64,000 bases of DNA from Betaproteobacteria bacterium (GCA_004297625.1 SCTY01000068.1:372001-436000); one strand, 5' to 3'; numbered from the stretch's first letter, positions 15,438 through 23,964 are shown. Numbers and translations: made by a program. Notes: generated by a model from the sequence alone, not told the origin.

Positions 15438-16985
15438 TTGAGCGACAACTTCTCCAACTCGCAGGTCGTGCGCAAGCGCGTCGTCCCCACGCGGGGCGGC
15501 GTGGTCGCGGCCCAGCACAAGCGCGCCGCCGAAGTCGGCGCCGCGATCCTGGAAGCCGGCGGCGACGCCATCGATGCCGCGGTCGCCACCTCGTTCGCGA
15601 TCGGCGTGGTGGAGCCCTGGATGAGCGGCGTGGCGGCCGGCGGCTGCATGGTGCTGTGGCGCGCCGCCGAGGGGAAGGCGTACGTCGTCGACTATGGAAT
15701 GCGGTCTCCCGGCTCTCTGAATCCGTCGGCTTACCCCATAGTGGGCGGCGAAGCGCCCGATCTCTTCGCCTGGCCGCGCGTCAAGGACGATCGCAACGTG
15801 CAAGGCGCGACCGCGGTCGCGGTACCCGGCCTTGTCGCCGGCATGGGGCTCGCGCACGAGCGCTTCGGCCGGCTGCCGTGGCGCGATCTGGTTGCGCCAG
15901 CGGCGCAGCTCGCCAAGGAGGGCATGCTCCTCGACTGGTTCGGCGGCCTGCAGATCGCCTCGAACGCACGCTTCCTCGCGCTCGACAAGGACGCCGCGGC
16001 GCTGTTTCTCGAGGAAGGCAAATGGGCGCCGATCTCCGGCTGGACGGCGCTTACCGAGAAGCGCCTCGAGCAGGACGGACTCGCATCCACGCTGGAAGCG
16101 ATTTCCCGGGAAGGTGCCAATGCGGTCTATGGCGGCGACGTCGGCGCGGCGATCGCGAAGGACGTGCAAGCCAAAGGCGGCTGCCTCGCGGTCTCCGATC
16201 TCGAGGCCTATCGCGCGCATTTCGCCGAGCCGATCGAGGTGCCCTACCACGGCGGCCGCATCTTCGCCGCGCCCGGCATGACCGGCGGGCCCGCGCTCGC
16301 TTCATCCCTGAAAAAACTATCTGAGACTGCGAACCCGTCCTACGTTGACTACGCCCGCGTGCTCGAGCAGGCGTGGCGCGAGCGCCTCCAGGCATCCGGC
16401 GACCGCGAAAGCTGCACCACGCACTTCAGCGTCGCAGACCGCCACGGCAATCTTTGCGCGGCGACGCAAACCCTGCTCTCCATCTTCGGCTCGCGCGTCG
16501 TCTCGCCTTCGACCGGCGTGCTGCTCAACAACGGCATCATGTGGTTCGATCCGCAGCCCGGCAAGCCGAACTCCCTCGCGCCGGACAAGCGCTGCCTCGG
16601 CAACTATTGCCCGGTGATTGGAGAAACCCCGAAGGGCGAGCGCTTCGCGCTCGGCGCCTCGGGCGGCAGAAAAATCGTCGGCACGGTGCTGCAGATCAGC
16701 GCTTTTCTGATCGACGACGGCGCGAGCCTGGAGGAAGCCTTCCACCGCCCGCGCATCGACATGAGCGGCATGGACCAGGTGCTTGCGGACGTCTCCCTGC
16801 CCCCGAACGAGTTGAAAAAGCTGGAAGCCGCGTTTCCCGTAACCCTCGCCCGCCGGCTGCCGTTTCCCTATCACTTCGCGGTGCCGGCGGGTGTCCTGCG
16901 CACAGGGAATCAGAACATGGGCTGCACCGAGACCCTGTCGCCGTGGGGCGATGCGGTCGCCGAGAAAAATTCAAACGGACAGTAG
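15438..16985 (+). CDS. Gamma-glutamyltransferase family protein
   Basis: An Ntn-hydrolase of 515 aa that starts at TTG 15438, directly after the PIN toxin stop, without an obvious ribosome site. The N-terminal region ILEAGGDAIDAAVATSFAIG is characteristic. The catalytic Thr is at CTTHFSVADRHGNLCA, where autocleavage would create the small subunit. PNSLAPDKRCLG corresponds to the lid region and GASGGRKIVGTVLQI to the glycine-rich oxyanion loop. No signal peptide is present, so it is probably cytoplasmic, unlike classical Ggt. The substrate may be a gamma-glutamyl or another amide. Confidence 0.88.
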   Translation: MSDNFSNSQVVRKRVVPTRGGVVAAQHKRAAEVGAAILEAGGDAIDAAVATSFAIGVVEPWMSGVAAGGCMVLWRAAEGKAYVVDYGMRSPGSLNPSAYPIVGGEAPDLFAWPRVKDDRNVQGATAVAVPGLVAGMGLAHERFGRLPWRDLVAPAAQLAKEGMLLDWFGGLQIASNARFLALDKDAAALFLEEGKWAPISGWTALTEKRLEQDGLASTLEAISREGANAVYGGDVGAAIAKDVQAKGGCLAVSDLEAYRAHFAEPIEVPYHGGRIFAAPGMTGGPALASSLKKLSETANPSYVDYARVLEQAWRERLQASGDRESCTTHFSVADRHGNLCAATQTLLSIFGSRVVSPSTGVLLNNGIMWFDPQPGKPNSLAPDKRCLGNYCPVIGETPKGERFALGASGGRKIVGTVLQISAFLIDDGASLEEAFHRPRIDMSGMDQVLADVSLPPNELKKLEAAFPVTLARRLPFPYHFAVPAGVLRTGNQNMGCTETLSPWGDAVAEKNSNGQ

Positions 16986-16987
16986 AG

Positions 16988-17007
16988 ATTTGGTAGACTT
17001 ACCAAAT
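16988..17007. promoter_or_regulatory. Inverted repeat overlapping the TetR start, candidate operator
   Basis: ATTTGGTA-GACT-TACCAAAT has perfect 8-bp arms with a 4-nt spacer, and its last two bases are the first two of the TetR start codon at 17006. This is a good candidate for autorepression of the TetR-efflux operon. Confidence 0.6.
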
Positions 17008-17545
17008 GGACGTCCGGGACCGCATCCTGGAGGCGGCACTCGGCTTGCTGGCCGAGAGCGGCGCGCATGAGCTGACGCAACCCAAGGTGAGCCGGGCGGC
17101 GGGGGTGCGCCAGAGCCATCTCACCTACTACTTCCCGACGGTCACCGACCTCCTGCAGGCGGTCGCCCTGCGCTCCCTGGACACGCTGGCGAAGGAAGTC
17201 TACGAAGCGCGCGACCGGAAGCGGCCGGGCTCGCTCGCCGACGCGCTGGCGCACGGCAGCGCGGACAAGCGCCGGGTCCGCATGATGCTGGGACTGGCGA
17301 ACGCGGCGGACCGCGATCCTGCGCTCAAGCCGCGCATGCGGGCCTTCGTGAAGCAACTGCGCGGCCGCGTCGCCGGATTCCTGGAGACGGGCGGCGTCCA
17401 GGCGAACGAGGACGAGATCGCGTTCATGCATACCGTCATCGTGGGTGCGGCCGTGCTGCAGTTCGCGCGCGACAACGCCGAAGCGCGCAAGGAAGCGCGC
17501 CAAGTCCTGAAGAAAGCCCTCCAATGCCTCGCACGCCGCTCCTGA
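17006..17545 (+). CDS. TetR-family transcriptional regulator
   Basis: A 179-aa regulator. The N-terminal helix-turn-helix (MDVRDRILEAALGLLAESGA, then KVSRAAGVRQSHLTYYFPT) is typical, and the C-terminal ligand domain is short. It begins on top of a palindrome and overlaps the next gene, an HlyD-type adaptor, by 22 nt. The arrangement TetR, adaptor, ATPase, permease resembles the CecR-YbhGFSR type of export system, so it probably senses an exported toxic compound. Confidence 0.88.
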   Translation: MDVRDRILEAALGLLAESGAHELTQPKVSRAAGVRQSHLTYYFPTVTDLLQAVALRSLDTLAKEVYEARDRKRPGSLADALAHGSADKRRVRMMLGLANAADRDPALKPRMRAFVKQLRGRVAGFLETGGVQANEDEIAFMHTVIVGAAVLQFARDNAEARKEARQVLKKALQCLARRS

Positions 17546-18471
17546 TCCTGCTCGCCCTGCTCGCGGCCTGCGACAAGCCGCAGACGCACGAGTGGCAGGG
17601 CTATATCGAGGGCGAGTACGTGATGCTCGCCTCGCCCTACGCGGGGCAGCTGCAGAAGCTCTACGTGCGCCGCGGCGAGCAGGTGGCGGCCGGGAAGCCG
17701 TTGTTTGCGCTCGAGCAGGAGTCGGAGCGCGCGGCGCGCACGGAGGCGGAGGAGCGCATGAAGAGCGCCCAGGCGAAGCTGGAGAACGTGAAGGCGCCGC
17801 GCCGGCCGCCGGAAATCGCGGCGCTGCGCGAGCAGCTCAATCAGGCGAAGGCGGCGCTGGAGCTGTCGAGCGCGGCGCTCACGCGCGAGGAAGAGCTCTT
17901 CACCAGGGGCTTCAGCTCCAAGGCGCGGCGCGACGACGCGCGCACGGCAAGGGAGCGGGATGCAGCGAAGGTGAAAGAAGCCGAGGCGCAGCTCAAGAAC
18001 GCGCAGATGCCTCTCGGGCGCGAGGGCGAGCGCGAGTCGGCGCTTGCCGAGATGGCGGCGGCGAAGGCGGCGCTCGCGCAGGCGGCGTGGCGCCTGGAGC
18101 AGAAAAGCGTCGCCGCGCCGGCGTCCGGGCTGGTGCAGGACACTTTCTTCGTCGAGGGCGAATGGGTGCCGGCAGGCCGCCCGGTGGCCTCCATCCTGCC
18201 GCCGGGCAACGTGAAGGCGCGTTTCTATGTGCCCGAAAGCGTCGTCGGCGCGATACAGATCGGCAGGCCGGTCGAGATCCGCTGCGACGGCTGCCCCGCG
18301 CCGATCGCAGCGCAGGTGAGCTTCGTGTCCGCCCAGGCGGAATACACCCCGCCGGTGCTCTACAGCAAAGACTCGCGCGCGAAGCTCTCCTTCCTCGTCG
18401 AGGCGCGGCCCCAGCCCGCCGACGCGGCAAAACTGCGCCCGGGGCAGCCGATCGACGTGACGTTGAAATGA
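17524..18471 (+). CDS. HlyD-family adaptor lipoprotein of ABC exporter
   Basis: A 315-aa periplasmic adaptor. The N-terminus MPRTPLLILLALLAACDK ends in a lipobox, so it should be a lipoprotein. A biotinyl-lipoyl-like half (GEYVMLASPYAGQLQKLYVR) is followed by a coiled-coil hairpin of alternating Glu, Ala and Lys at about residues 75-180, then the second lipoyl half (KSVAAPASGLVQDTFFVEGE) and a beta-barrel region. It corresponds to YbhG-like adaptors that link an ABC transporter to an outer membrane channel. The ATPase gene overlaps its stop (ATGA). Confidence 0.88.
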   Translation: MPRTPLLILLALLAACDKPQTHEWQGYIEGEYVMLASPYAGQLQKLYVRRGEQVAAGKPLFALEQESERAARTEAEERMKSAQAKLENVKAPRRPPEIAALREQLNQAKAALELSSAALTREEELFTRGFSSKARRDDARTARERDAAKVKEAEAQLKNAQMPLGREGERESALAEMAAAKAALAQAAWRLEQKSVAAPASGLVQDTFFVEGEWVPAGRPVASILPPGNVKARFYVPESVVGAIQIGRPVEIRCDGCPAPIAAQVSFVSAQAEYTPPVLYSKDSRAKLSFLVEARPQPADAAKLRPGQPIDVTLK

Positions 18472-19463
18472 CGCCGGAAAACCAACCCCGCGCTCGCGGC
18501 GAAGCCGCTCGCGACCCCCTTCACAGGGGGTCAAACCCGGAGCTGGTCATCGACGTCGAGAAGCTCAACAAGAGCTTCGGCACGAAGCACGTCGTCAGGG
18601 ACTTCTCGCTGCAGGTGCGGCGCGGCGAAATCTACGGCTTCCTCGGGCCGAACGGCAGCGGCAAGACGACCTCCATCCGCATGCTGTGCGGGCTGCTCAA
18701 GCCCGACTCCGGGCGCGGTACCTGCCTCGGCTACGACGTCGTGCGCGAGACGGCGCAAATCAAGCGCGAGGTGGGCTACATGACGCAGCGCTTCTCGCTC
18801 TGGGAGGACCTCACCATCCGCGAGAACCTCGAGTTTGTCGCCCGCATGTACGGCATGCGCGACCGCAAAGAAGCGGTGGCTTCGGCTTTAAGAGAATTGA
18901 ATCTTCATGAGAGGCAAGATCAGCTCGCCGGCACGCTCTCGGGCGGCTGGAAGCAGCGCCTGGCGCTCGCGGCCTGCATGCTCCATCGCCCCAAATTGTT
19001 GCTGCTCGACGAACCGACGGCGGGCGTCGACCCGCAGGCACGGCGCGATTTCTGGGAGGAGATCCACGGGCTGGCGGCGAAGGGCATCTCGGTGCTCGTG
19101 TCGACGCACTACATGGACGAGGCGGAGCGCTGCCACCGTCTCGCGTACATCGCCTACGGCAAGCTCCTCGCCACCGGAACGCCCGACGAGGTGCTGCATC
19201 TGTTCCGCCTGCGCACCTGGGCGGTGTCGGGCCAACCGGCAAGGCTCGTCGCGCTGGCCGCCGAGCTGCACGGCGAGCCGGGCATCTCGCACGTCACCGC
19301 GTTCGGCAACACGCTGCACGTCACCGGGGAGGACGAGGCCGAGCTCGAGAAGGCAGTGTCCAAATACTTTGATGAAAAAGATCTCGCCTGGCGCAAGGCC
19401 GAGGCAGGGCTCGAAGACGTGTTCATCCATCTCATGCAGAGCGCTCCGGAGGCCGAGCAATGA
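18468..19463 (+). CDS. ABC transporter ATP-binding protein with repeat-derived N-terminal extension
   Basis: A 331-aa nucleotide-binding subunit. Walker A is GPNGSGKTT, the Q-loop GYMTQRFSLWEDLT, the signature LSGGWKQRLALA, Walker B LLLLDEPTAGVD, and the switch His is in STHYMDEAERC. The first about 25 residues (MTPENQPRARGEAARDPLHR onwards) lie before the normal start LVIDVEKLNKSFG. They are encoded by a REP-like hairpin related to two copies at 29.5 kb. The gene overlaps both neighbours by 4 nt, in an adaptor-ATPase-permease operon. Confidence 0.92.
   Translation: MTPENQPRARGEAARDPLHRGSNPELVIDVEKLNKSFGTKHVVRDFSLQVRRGEIYGFLGPNGSGKTTSIRMLCGLLKPDSGRGTCLGYDVVRETAQIKREVGYMTQRFSLWEDLTIRENLEFVARMYGMRDRKEAVASALRELNLHERQDQLAGTLSGGWKQRLALAACMLHRPKLLLLDEPTAGVDPQARRDFWEEIHGLAAKGISVLVSTHYMDEAERCHRLAYIAYGKLLATGTPDEVLHLFRLRTWAVSGQPARLVALAAELHGEPGISHVTAFGNTLHVTGEDEAELEKAVSKYFDEKDLAWRKAEAGLEDVFIHLMQSAPEAEQ
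18482..18532 (+). repeat. REP-like hairpin element (copy A), inside the coding sequence of the ABC ATPase
   Basis: CCAACCCCGCGCTCGC is followed by GCTCGC and the hairpin GACCCCCT-TCAC-AGGGGGTC (18513-18532). The same layout with the same 4-nt loop size occurs at 29475-29525 (minus) and 29533-29580 (plus). Here the element is translated in frame. Confidence 0.7.
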
Positions 19464-20590
19464 GGTTCTCCTGGTCGCGCTGGGTCGGCATCATCGTCAA
19501 GGAGTTCATCCAGCTCAAGCGCGACCGCCTCACCTTCGGCATGATCATCGGCATCCCGGTGATCCAGCTGATCCTGTTCGGCTACGCGATCAACTCGGAT
19601 CCGAAGCGGCTGCCGACCGCCGTGCTCTCCGCGGATGCGAGCGCGTATTCCCGCACCCTGCTCGCCGCGATGCAGACGAGCGGGTACTTCCGCATCGAAA
19701 AGAACGTCGCCGACGAGAACGAGCTGGAGGAGATGATGGCGCACGGCACGGTCCAGTTCGCCGTCACCATTCCGGAAAACTTCGGCCGGAAGCTGGTGCG
19801 CGGCGAGCGCCCGGTGCTGCTCGTCGAGGCGGATGCCTCCGACCCCGCGGCGATCGGCAACGCGGTGGCGGCGCTGGCGCAGATCGCTTCGAGCTCTCTC
19901 AACAGGGATCTCGGTGGAAGCCTCGCAGAGCTCAAGGCGGTCGCTTCCCCGATCGACATGCGCGTGCACCGGCGCTACAACCCGGAAGGCGTGACTGCCT
20001 ACAACATCGTGCCCGGGCTGCTCGGCACCATTCTCACGATGACCATGGTGCTGATGACCGGGCTCGCGATGACGCGCGAGCGCGAGCGCGGCACGTTCGA
20101 GAACCTGCTGTCCACGCCGGCGCTGCCCATCGAAGTGATGACCGGCAAGATCATCCCCTACATCCTCATCGGCCTCGTGCAGGTCACGCTCATCGTCGTG
20201 GCCGCGCTGCTGCTTTTCAAGGTGCCGATGCAGGGCAATCCCCTGCTCCTTTATTTCGTGGTGCTGATCTTCATCGCGGCGAACCTCACGCTCGGCATCA
20301 CCTTCTCCTCGGTCGCGCGCAACCAGCTGCAGTCGATGCAGATGACGTTCTTCTTCTTCCTGCCGTCGATCCTGCTTTCCGGGTTCATGTTCCCGTTCCG
20401 CGGCATGCCGGACTGGGCGCAGTGGCTGGGGTCGCTCTTGCCGCTGACTCATTTCCTGGTGCTCGTGCGCGGCATCATGCTGAAGGGCAACACCCTCGAC
20501 GAGCTGTGGCCGGCGATCTGGCCGATCCTCGCCTTCATGCTGGTGGTGATCGGGATCGGCCTGGGCTTCTACAAAAGGACCCTCGATTGA
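19460..20590 (+). CDS. ABC-2 type transporter permease
   Basis: A 376-aa YhhJ/YbhS-like membrane subunit. The N-terminal helix (FGMIIGIPVIQLILFGYAIN) is followed by a large extracytoplasmic domain, residues about 45-170. A five-helix C-terminal core contains the conserved MTRERERGTFENLLSTP and ends with a helix and YKRTLD. Only one permease gene is present, whereas YbhFSR-like systems have two, so it may function as a homodimer. The start overlaps the ATPase stop (ATGA). Confidence 0.9.
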   Translation: MRFSWSRWVGIIVKEFIQLKRDRLTFGMIIGIPVIQLILFGYAINSDPKRLPTAVLSADASAYSRTLLAAMQTSGYFRIEKNVADENELEEMMAHGTVQFAVTIPENFGRKLVRGERPVLLVEADASDPAAIGNAVAALAQIASSSLNRDLGGSLAELKAVASPIDMRVHRRYNPEGVTAYNIVPGLLGTILTMTMVLMTGLAMTRERERGTFENLLSTPALPIEVMTGKIIPYILIGLVQVTLIVVAALLLFKVPMQGNPLLLYFVVLIFIAANLTLGITFSSVARNQLQSMQMTFFFFLPSILLSGFMFPFRGMPDWAQWLGSLLPLTHFLVLVRGIMLKGNTLDELWPAIWPILAFMLVVIGIGLGFYKRTLD

Positions 20591-20612
20591 AAGCGGCTCC
20601 GCGCGATCGCAT

Positions 20613-21491
20613 GTGAATCCGGTCATCGCCATCCACGGCGGCGCGGGCGTGATGCGCGGCATCACGCCGCAAGGCGCGAAGCGCTACAAAGGCGGCCTCG
20701 AGCGCGCGCTTGACGCGGGATACGCGGTTCTCGAGGCAGGCGGCGCGAGCCTCGAGGCGGTTGCGGCTGCGGTAACGCAGCTCGAGGACGACCCGCTCTT
20801 CAACGCCGGCCGCGGCGCGGTGTACACCTCCGATGAGCGGCACGAGCTGGATGCCTCGATCATGGATGGCGCGACGCTACGCGCTGGAGGGGTGACCGCG
20901 GCGAGCCGCATCCGCAACCCGGTGCTCGCAGCCCGCGCGGTGATGGAGCACAGCCCGCATGTGCTGCTTGCCGGCCGCGGGGCAGAAGTTTTCGCGAGGA
21001 AACACGCAATCGCGTTCGCCCCGCCGTCGTATTTCCATACTTCGAATCGTTTAAGAGCATTACGAAAAGGCTTGCTGCGCCACCACGGCACGGTGGGCGC
21101 CGTGGCGCTCGATGCGCAGGGCAACCTCGCGGCCGCGACGTCGACGGGCGGCTCTACCGGCAAGCTGCCCGGGCGCGTCGGCGATTCTCCGATCATCGGC
21201 GCCGGCACGTACGCCGATAACGCGACTTGCGCCGTCTCGGGCACCGGGCTGGGCGAAGCATTCATCCGGGTGGCGCTCGCGCACGAGGTGTCGGCGCGCA
21301 TGCGCCTGCGCGGCGAGCCGCTCGCGCGCGCTGCGGCGGCCGGGCTCGCGCAGGTCGCGCGCATCGGCGGCGACGGCGGGCTCATCGCGGTCGACCGCCG
21401 CGGCAACATCGCGATGCCGTTCAACAGCGAAGGCATGTTCCGGGCGTGCATCGGACGCGACGGCGCGCGCATCGTGGCAATCTATCGCTGA
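20613..21491 (+). CDS. Isoaspartyl peptidase / L-asparaginase family protein
   Basis: A plant-type asparaginase of the Ntn-hydrolase superfamily, 292 aa, starting at GTG 20613. VIAIHGGAGVM opens the fold and FNAGRGAVYTSDERHELDAS is conserved. The autoprocessing site is at HGTVGAVALD, where Thr becomes the N-terminal nucleophile. STGGSTGKLPGRVGDSPIIG and SGTGLGEAFIR are substrate and Thr-binding loops. It degrades beta-aspartyl dipeptides or asparagine in the cytoplasm. It lies 22 nt after the ABC permease, without evident functional linkage. Confidence 0.9.
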   Translation: MNPVIAIHGGAGVMRGITPQGAKRYKGGLERALDAGYAVLEAGGASLEAVAAAVTQLEDDPLFNAGRGAVYTSDERHELDASIMDGATLRAGGVTAASRIRNPVLAARAVMEHSPHVLLAGRGAEVFARKHAIAFAPPSYFHTSNRLRALRKGLLRHHGTVGAVALDAQGNLAAATSTGGSTGKLPGRVGDSPIIGAGTYADNATCAVSGTGLGEAFIRVALAHEVSARMRLRGEPLARAAAAGLAQVARIGGDGGLIAVDRRGNIAMPFNSEGMFRACIGRDGARIVAIYR

Positions 21492-21509
21492 ACGCGAAAG
21501 GAGCTCGTC

Positions 21510-21920
21510 ATGCGAATCGATGGGGCGTGCCATTGCGGCAACATCACCTACCAGGCGGAAATCGATCCGGAGCAGGTCGGGATATGCCACTGCACCGACT
21601 GCCAGAAGCTCACGGGCAGCGCGTTCACCGTCTATGTTCCAGCCCCTGTCGAAGGCTTCCGCCTGCGCACCGGCCAGCCGAAGATCTACGTCAAGACCGC
21701 CGAAAGCGGCAGCAGGCGCGCACAGGCGTTCTGCCCGGAATGCGGGTCGCGCATTTACGCGGCGGCGGTGACGGATCCGAGGATTTTCAACATCCGCGTC
21801 GGCACGGTGCGCCAGCGCGATGCGCTGCCGCCCAAGACGCAGCTTTGGTGCCGCTCGGCGCTCGGTTGGGTGATGAACCTGGAATCGGTGAAGCGGTTCG
21901 AGAAGCAGCCCAGTCAATGA
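21510..21920 (+). CDS. GFA / CENP-V family zinc protein
   Basis: A 136-aa protein of the glutathione-dependent formaldehyde-activating enzyme family. Zinc ligands are visible: CHC in DGACHCGNITY, then GICHCTDCQKLTGS, and FCPECGSRIY near residue 75. A GGAG ribosome site precedes ATG 21510. Most members of this family have no proven reaction. It forms a tight cluster with the next two small genes, overlapping the following one by 4 nt. Confidence 0.88.
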   Translation: MRIDGACHCGNITYQAEIDPEQVGICHCTDCQKLTGSAFTVYVPAPVEGFRLRTGQPKIYVKTAESGSRRAQAFCPECGSRIYAAAVTDPRIFNIRVGTVRQRDALPPKTQLWCRSALGWVMNLESVKRFEKQPSQ

Positions 21921-22087
21921 ATGGGCTCCTCTGGATGGTGATCCTCGTCGCCGGAGCGGTGCTCGGCGCGGCGTTCGCCAGCGCCATGGCCGGGCTCACG
22001 CTGTCCGCGCTCGGCGGCGCGGCGTTCTTCCCGCTCGCGGCGATGCTCGTGCGCCTCGCCATCTGGATGCTCACCCGCACCCGTTGA
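21917..22087 (+). CDS. Small two-helix membrane protein
   Basis: A 56-aa protein beginning at ATG 21917, which overlaps the GFA stop. It has two hydrophobic stretches, LLWMVILVAGAVLGAAFASA and LGGAAFFPLAAMLVRLAIWM, separated by a short Gly-rich turn, and ends in RTR. No family is recognised. The downstream DUF3750 gene starts within its stop (TTGA). Coding status is supported by tight overlap on both sides and the strongly membrane-like composition. Confidence 0.6.
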   Translation: MNGLLWMVILVAGAVLGAAFASAMAGLTLSALGGAAFFPLAAMLVRLAIWMLTRTR

Positions 22088-22485
22088 AAGTCGAGCTGCG
22101 TTACGCCTCGCTGCCGAGCATCCTCGGCCTGTTCGCCTCGCATTACTGGTTCGTGGTGTTCGACGGCGGCGAGGTGCACCGCTGGGAAGTGTGGCAAACC
22201 CGGGACGCCGGCGGGCGCAGCATCGGCCACGTGCACTGCGACTTGAAGCACCCGGGCGCCGGCGTGGGCGGCGGCCCCGCGAGGCTGGCTGCGGTGTGGA
22301 CCGGCGAGGAAGCCTCGAGGCTCAAGCAGGTGCTGGAAAGCGCCGCGACCTATCCCTTCTGCCACAGGTACTCCTACTGGCCTGGTCCGAACAGCAATAC
22401 CTTCGCCGCCTGGGTGCTGCGCAAGGCCGGCATCGCGCATACACTAGGCCGAACGGCCCTGGGAAAACGCTTCCCGGTGGCCTGA
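22084..22485 (+). CDS. DUF3750-like protein
   Basis: A 133-aa protein starting at TTG 22084 on top of the previous stop. ASHYWFVVFDGGEVHRWEVW and RYSYWPGPNSNTFAAWVL are features I associate with DUF3750. The Asn-Thr-Phe motif after a Trp-Pro-Gly turn, with an upstream His, suggests an NlpC/P60-like papain fold, but the catalytic assignment is uncertain. It has no signal peptide. Function is unknown. Confidence 0.75.
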   Translation: MKVELRYASLPSILGLFASHYWFVVFDGGEVHRWEVWQTRDAGGRSIGHVHCDLKHPGAGVGGGPARLAAVWTGEEASRLKQVLESAATYPFCHRYSYWPGPNSNTFAAWVLRKAGIAHTLGRTALGKRFPVA

Positions 22486-22508
22486 CTCTTGCGCGAGGAG
22501 AAAGCGTA

Positions 22509-22856
22509 ATGCGCCGTCTTCTATTCGTCCTGCTGCTCGCCTTCGCCGGCACGCTCTACGCCCAGGAGAAGCCAGCGCTGCCGCCCACACCGGAGGAAAT
22601 CGCGTTCGCGCGCCTGCCTGCCGACATTCAACAGATGCTCGCCGGCATGACCGCGGCCGAAGCCATGCAGACGGTCGCGCAAGCGCACCAGCAAGCCATC
22701 GCGCTCGGCTTGCCAAACCCCACGCCCGTGCAATTCCGCACCACGCTCGGCGCGCTGCTCAACTCGCAGGACTACACGAGCGCGAGCGCCGGCGCGACCA
22801 GCTTCCCGCCGCTCAGCCCGCTGGTTCCGCCGCCGCCGCCGCCCTTCCTGCGCTAG
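22509..22856 (+). CDS. Small secreted protein with polyproline tail
   Basis: A 115-aa protein with a signal peptide (MRRLLFVLLLAFAGTLYAQ), started by ATG 22509 with GAGGAG upstream. The mature region is helical, with PADIQQMLAGMTAAEAMQTV, and ends in a run of six prolines followed by FLR. No family is recognised. The proline tail could be an interaction site or span the cell wall. A hairpin repeat follows 7 nt after the stop. Confidence 0.62.
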   Translation: MRRLLFVLLLAFAGTLYAQEKPALPPTPEEIAFARLPADIQQMLAGMTAAEAMQTVAQAHQQAIALGLPNPTPVQFRTTLGALLNSQDYTSASAGATSFPPLSPLVPPPPPPFLR

Positions 22857-22863
22857 GCGAGTG

Positions 22864-22906
22864 AAAACAAATGGGGTCAGAGCAAATGCTCTGACCCCAT
22901 GGTTTT
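22864..22906. repeat. Dispersed hairpin repeat (GGGGTCAGAGC family, copy 1)
   Basis: The perfect 14-bp arms ATGGGGTCAGAGCA and its complement (22871-22884 and 22887-22900) are separated by AA. The flanks AAAAC and GTTTT extend the pairing with one mismatch. The core GGGGTCAGAGC recurs at 39837-39910 and 44472-44538. It fills the gap between the secreted protein and the next TctC gene and could also act as a terminator-like structure. Confidence 0.8.
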
Positions 22907-22944
22907 AGACTCGGTTGTAGGATCGGTTCCGGAGGGAGTCGCCG

Positions 22945-23910
22945 ATGACAAGGAAAGCCGCATTAAAGTGCATGGCCGCCGCCTTGTTCGCGGCCGTCGT
23001 TCCGCAACTGCAGGCCCAGCCCTACCCGTCCGGGCCCATCAACCTTGTGATTCCGTTGGCTGCAGGCGACGCCACGGACACCGCCGCCCGCGCCATCGCC
23101 GACGAGCTCGCGCGCGATCTCAAGGTCGCGATCGTGCCGGTCAACCGGCCGGGCGCCGCCGGCGCGTTGGGGGCAGATCTCGTGGTCAAGGCGCCGAAGG
23201 ACGGCCACACCATCCTGCTCGCCAACAACGCCTCGCTTATTTTCCGGACGATCCTCGACCCGAGCGTCGCCACCTACGACCCGTTCCGCGATTTCACGCC
23301 CCTGGGCCTCGCCATGCGCAGCCCCAGCATCCTCGTGGCCGGGGCGGAGCAGCCGTTCAAGACGTTCAAGGAAATGGCCGCTTACGCAAAGAGCAACCCG
23401 GTGCGCATCGGTACCGCCGGCGTCGGCTCGGTGGGCCACTTCTGCGTCAATACGATCGCCAAGCTGACCGGCACCGAGCTCACCATGGTGCCCTTCACCG
23501 GCGCCACGCCCGCCGTCACCGCGGTGCGCGGCGGCCACGTCGAAGGCGTGATCCTCGCGCTGGGCGCGATGACGGGCCAGATCCGCAGCGGCGCCGTGCG
23601 CCCGCTCGTGATCTCGACCAAGTCCGACGAATTCCCCGGGATTCCGACCCTGTCCGAGCTCGGATTCCCGGAGCCGCTCTTCGGCGTCTGGACCGCGTTC
23701 TTCGCGCCGGCGGGCCTGCCCGCGGAGATCACCGCGGTGCTGGTTCCGGCGCTCGAGCGTGCGATCAAGGCGCCGAGCGTCTTGGCGCGCCTGAAGCCGC
23801 TCGGCATCGTTCCCGATTACGCACCGCCGGAGAAGCTCCTCGCCGAGATCCGCGACGAGCACCGGCGCGTTTCCGAGATGGCCAAGCAGGCGGGGCTCGT
23901 CAGGCCGTAG
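22945..23910 (+). CDS. Bug/TctC-family tripartite tricarboxylate transporter receptor
   Basis: A periplasmic binding protein of 321 aa with a long signal peptide ending QLQAQ. Conserved features are YPSGPINLVIPLAAGDATD, VNRPGAAGALGADLV (the usual NRAGAGG motif) and VRIGTAGVGSVGHFCVNTI. It is monocistronic, between a hairpin repeat and a Crp-family gene, with no transporter membrane genes near. It is the fourth Bug protein in the window; its ligand is unknown. Confidence 0.92.
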   Translation: MTRKAALKCMAAALFAAVVPQLQAQPYPSGPINLVIPLAAGDATDTAARAIADELARDLKVAIVPVNRPGAAGALGADLVVKAPKDGHTILLANNASLIFRTILDPSVATYDPFRDFTPLGLAMRSPSILVAGAEQPFKTFKEMAAYAKSNPVRIGTAGVGSVGHFCVNTIAKLTGTELTMVPFTGATPAVTAVRGGHVEGVILALGAMTGQIRSGAVRPLVISTKSDEFPGIPTLSELGFPEPLFGVWTAFFAPAGLPAEITAVLVPALERAIKAPSVLARLKPLGIVPDYAPPEKLLAEIRDEHRRVSEMAKQAGLVRP

Positions 23911-23964
23911 GAGACTTATTGCCTCGCATCGCTGTCGGGCCGCTCCGACAATGGCTGCGCGACC

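Noticed and set aside
17006..20590. Naming the efflux operon as cecR-ybhGFSR
   Set aside because: The order and families are similar, but only one permease gene is present and orthology cannot be tested here.
22864..22906. Rho-independent terminator
   Set aside because: The hairpin is strong but lacks a clean T run, and its core recurs elsewhere as a dispersed repeat, so it is listed as a repeat.
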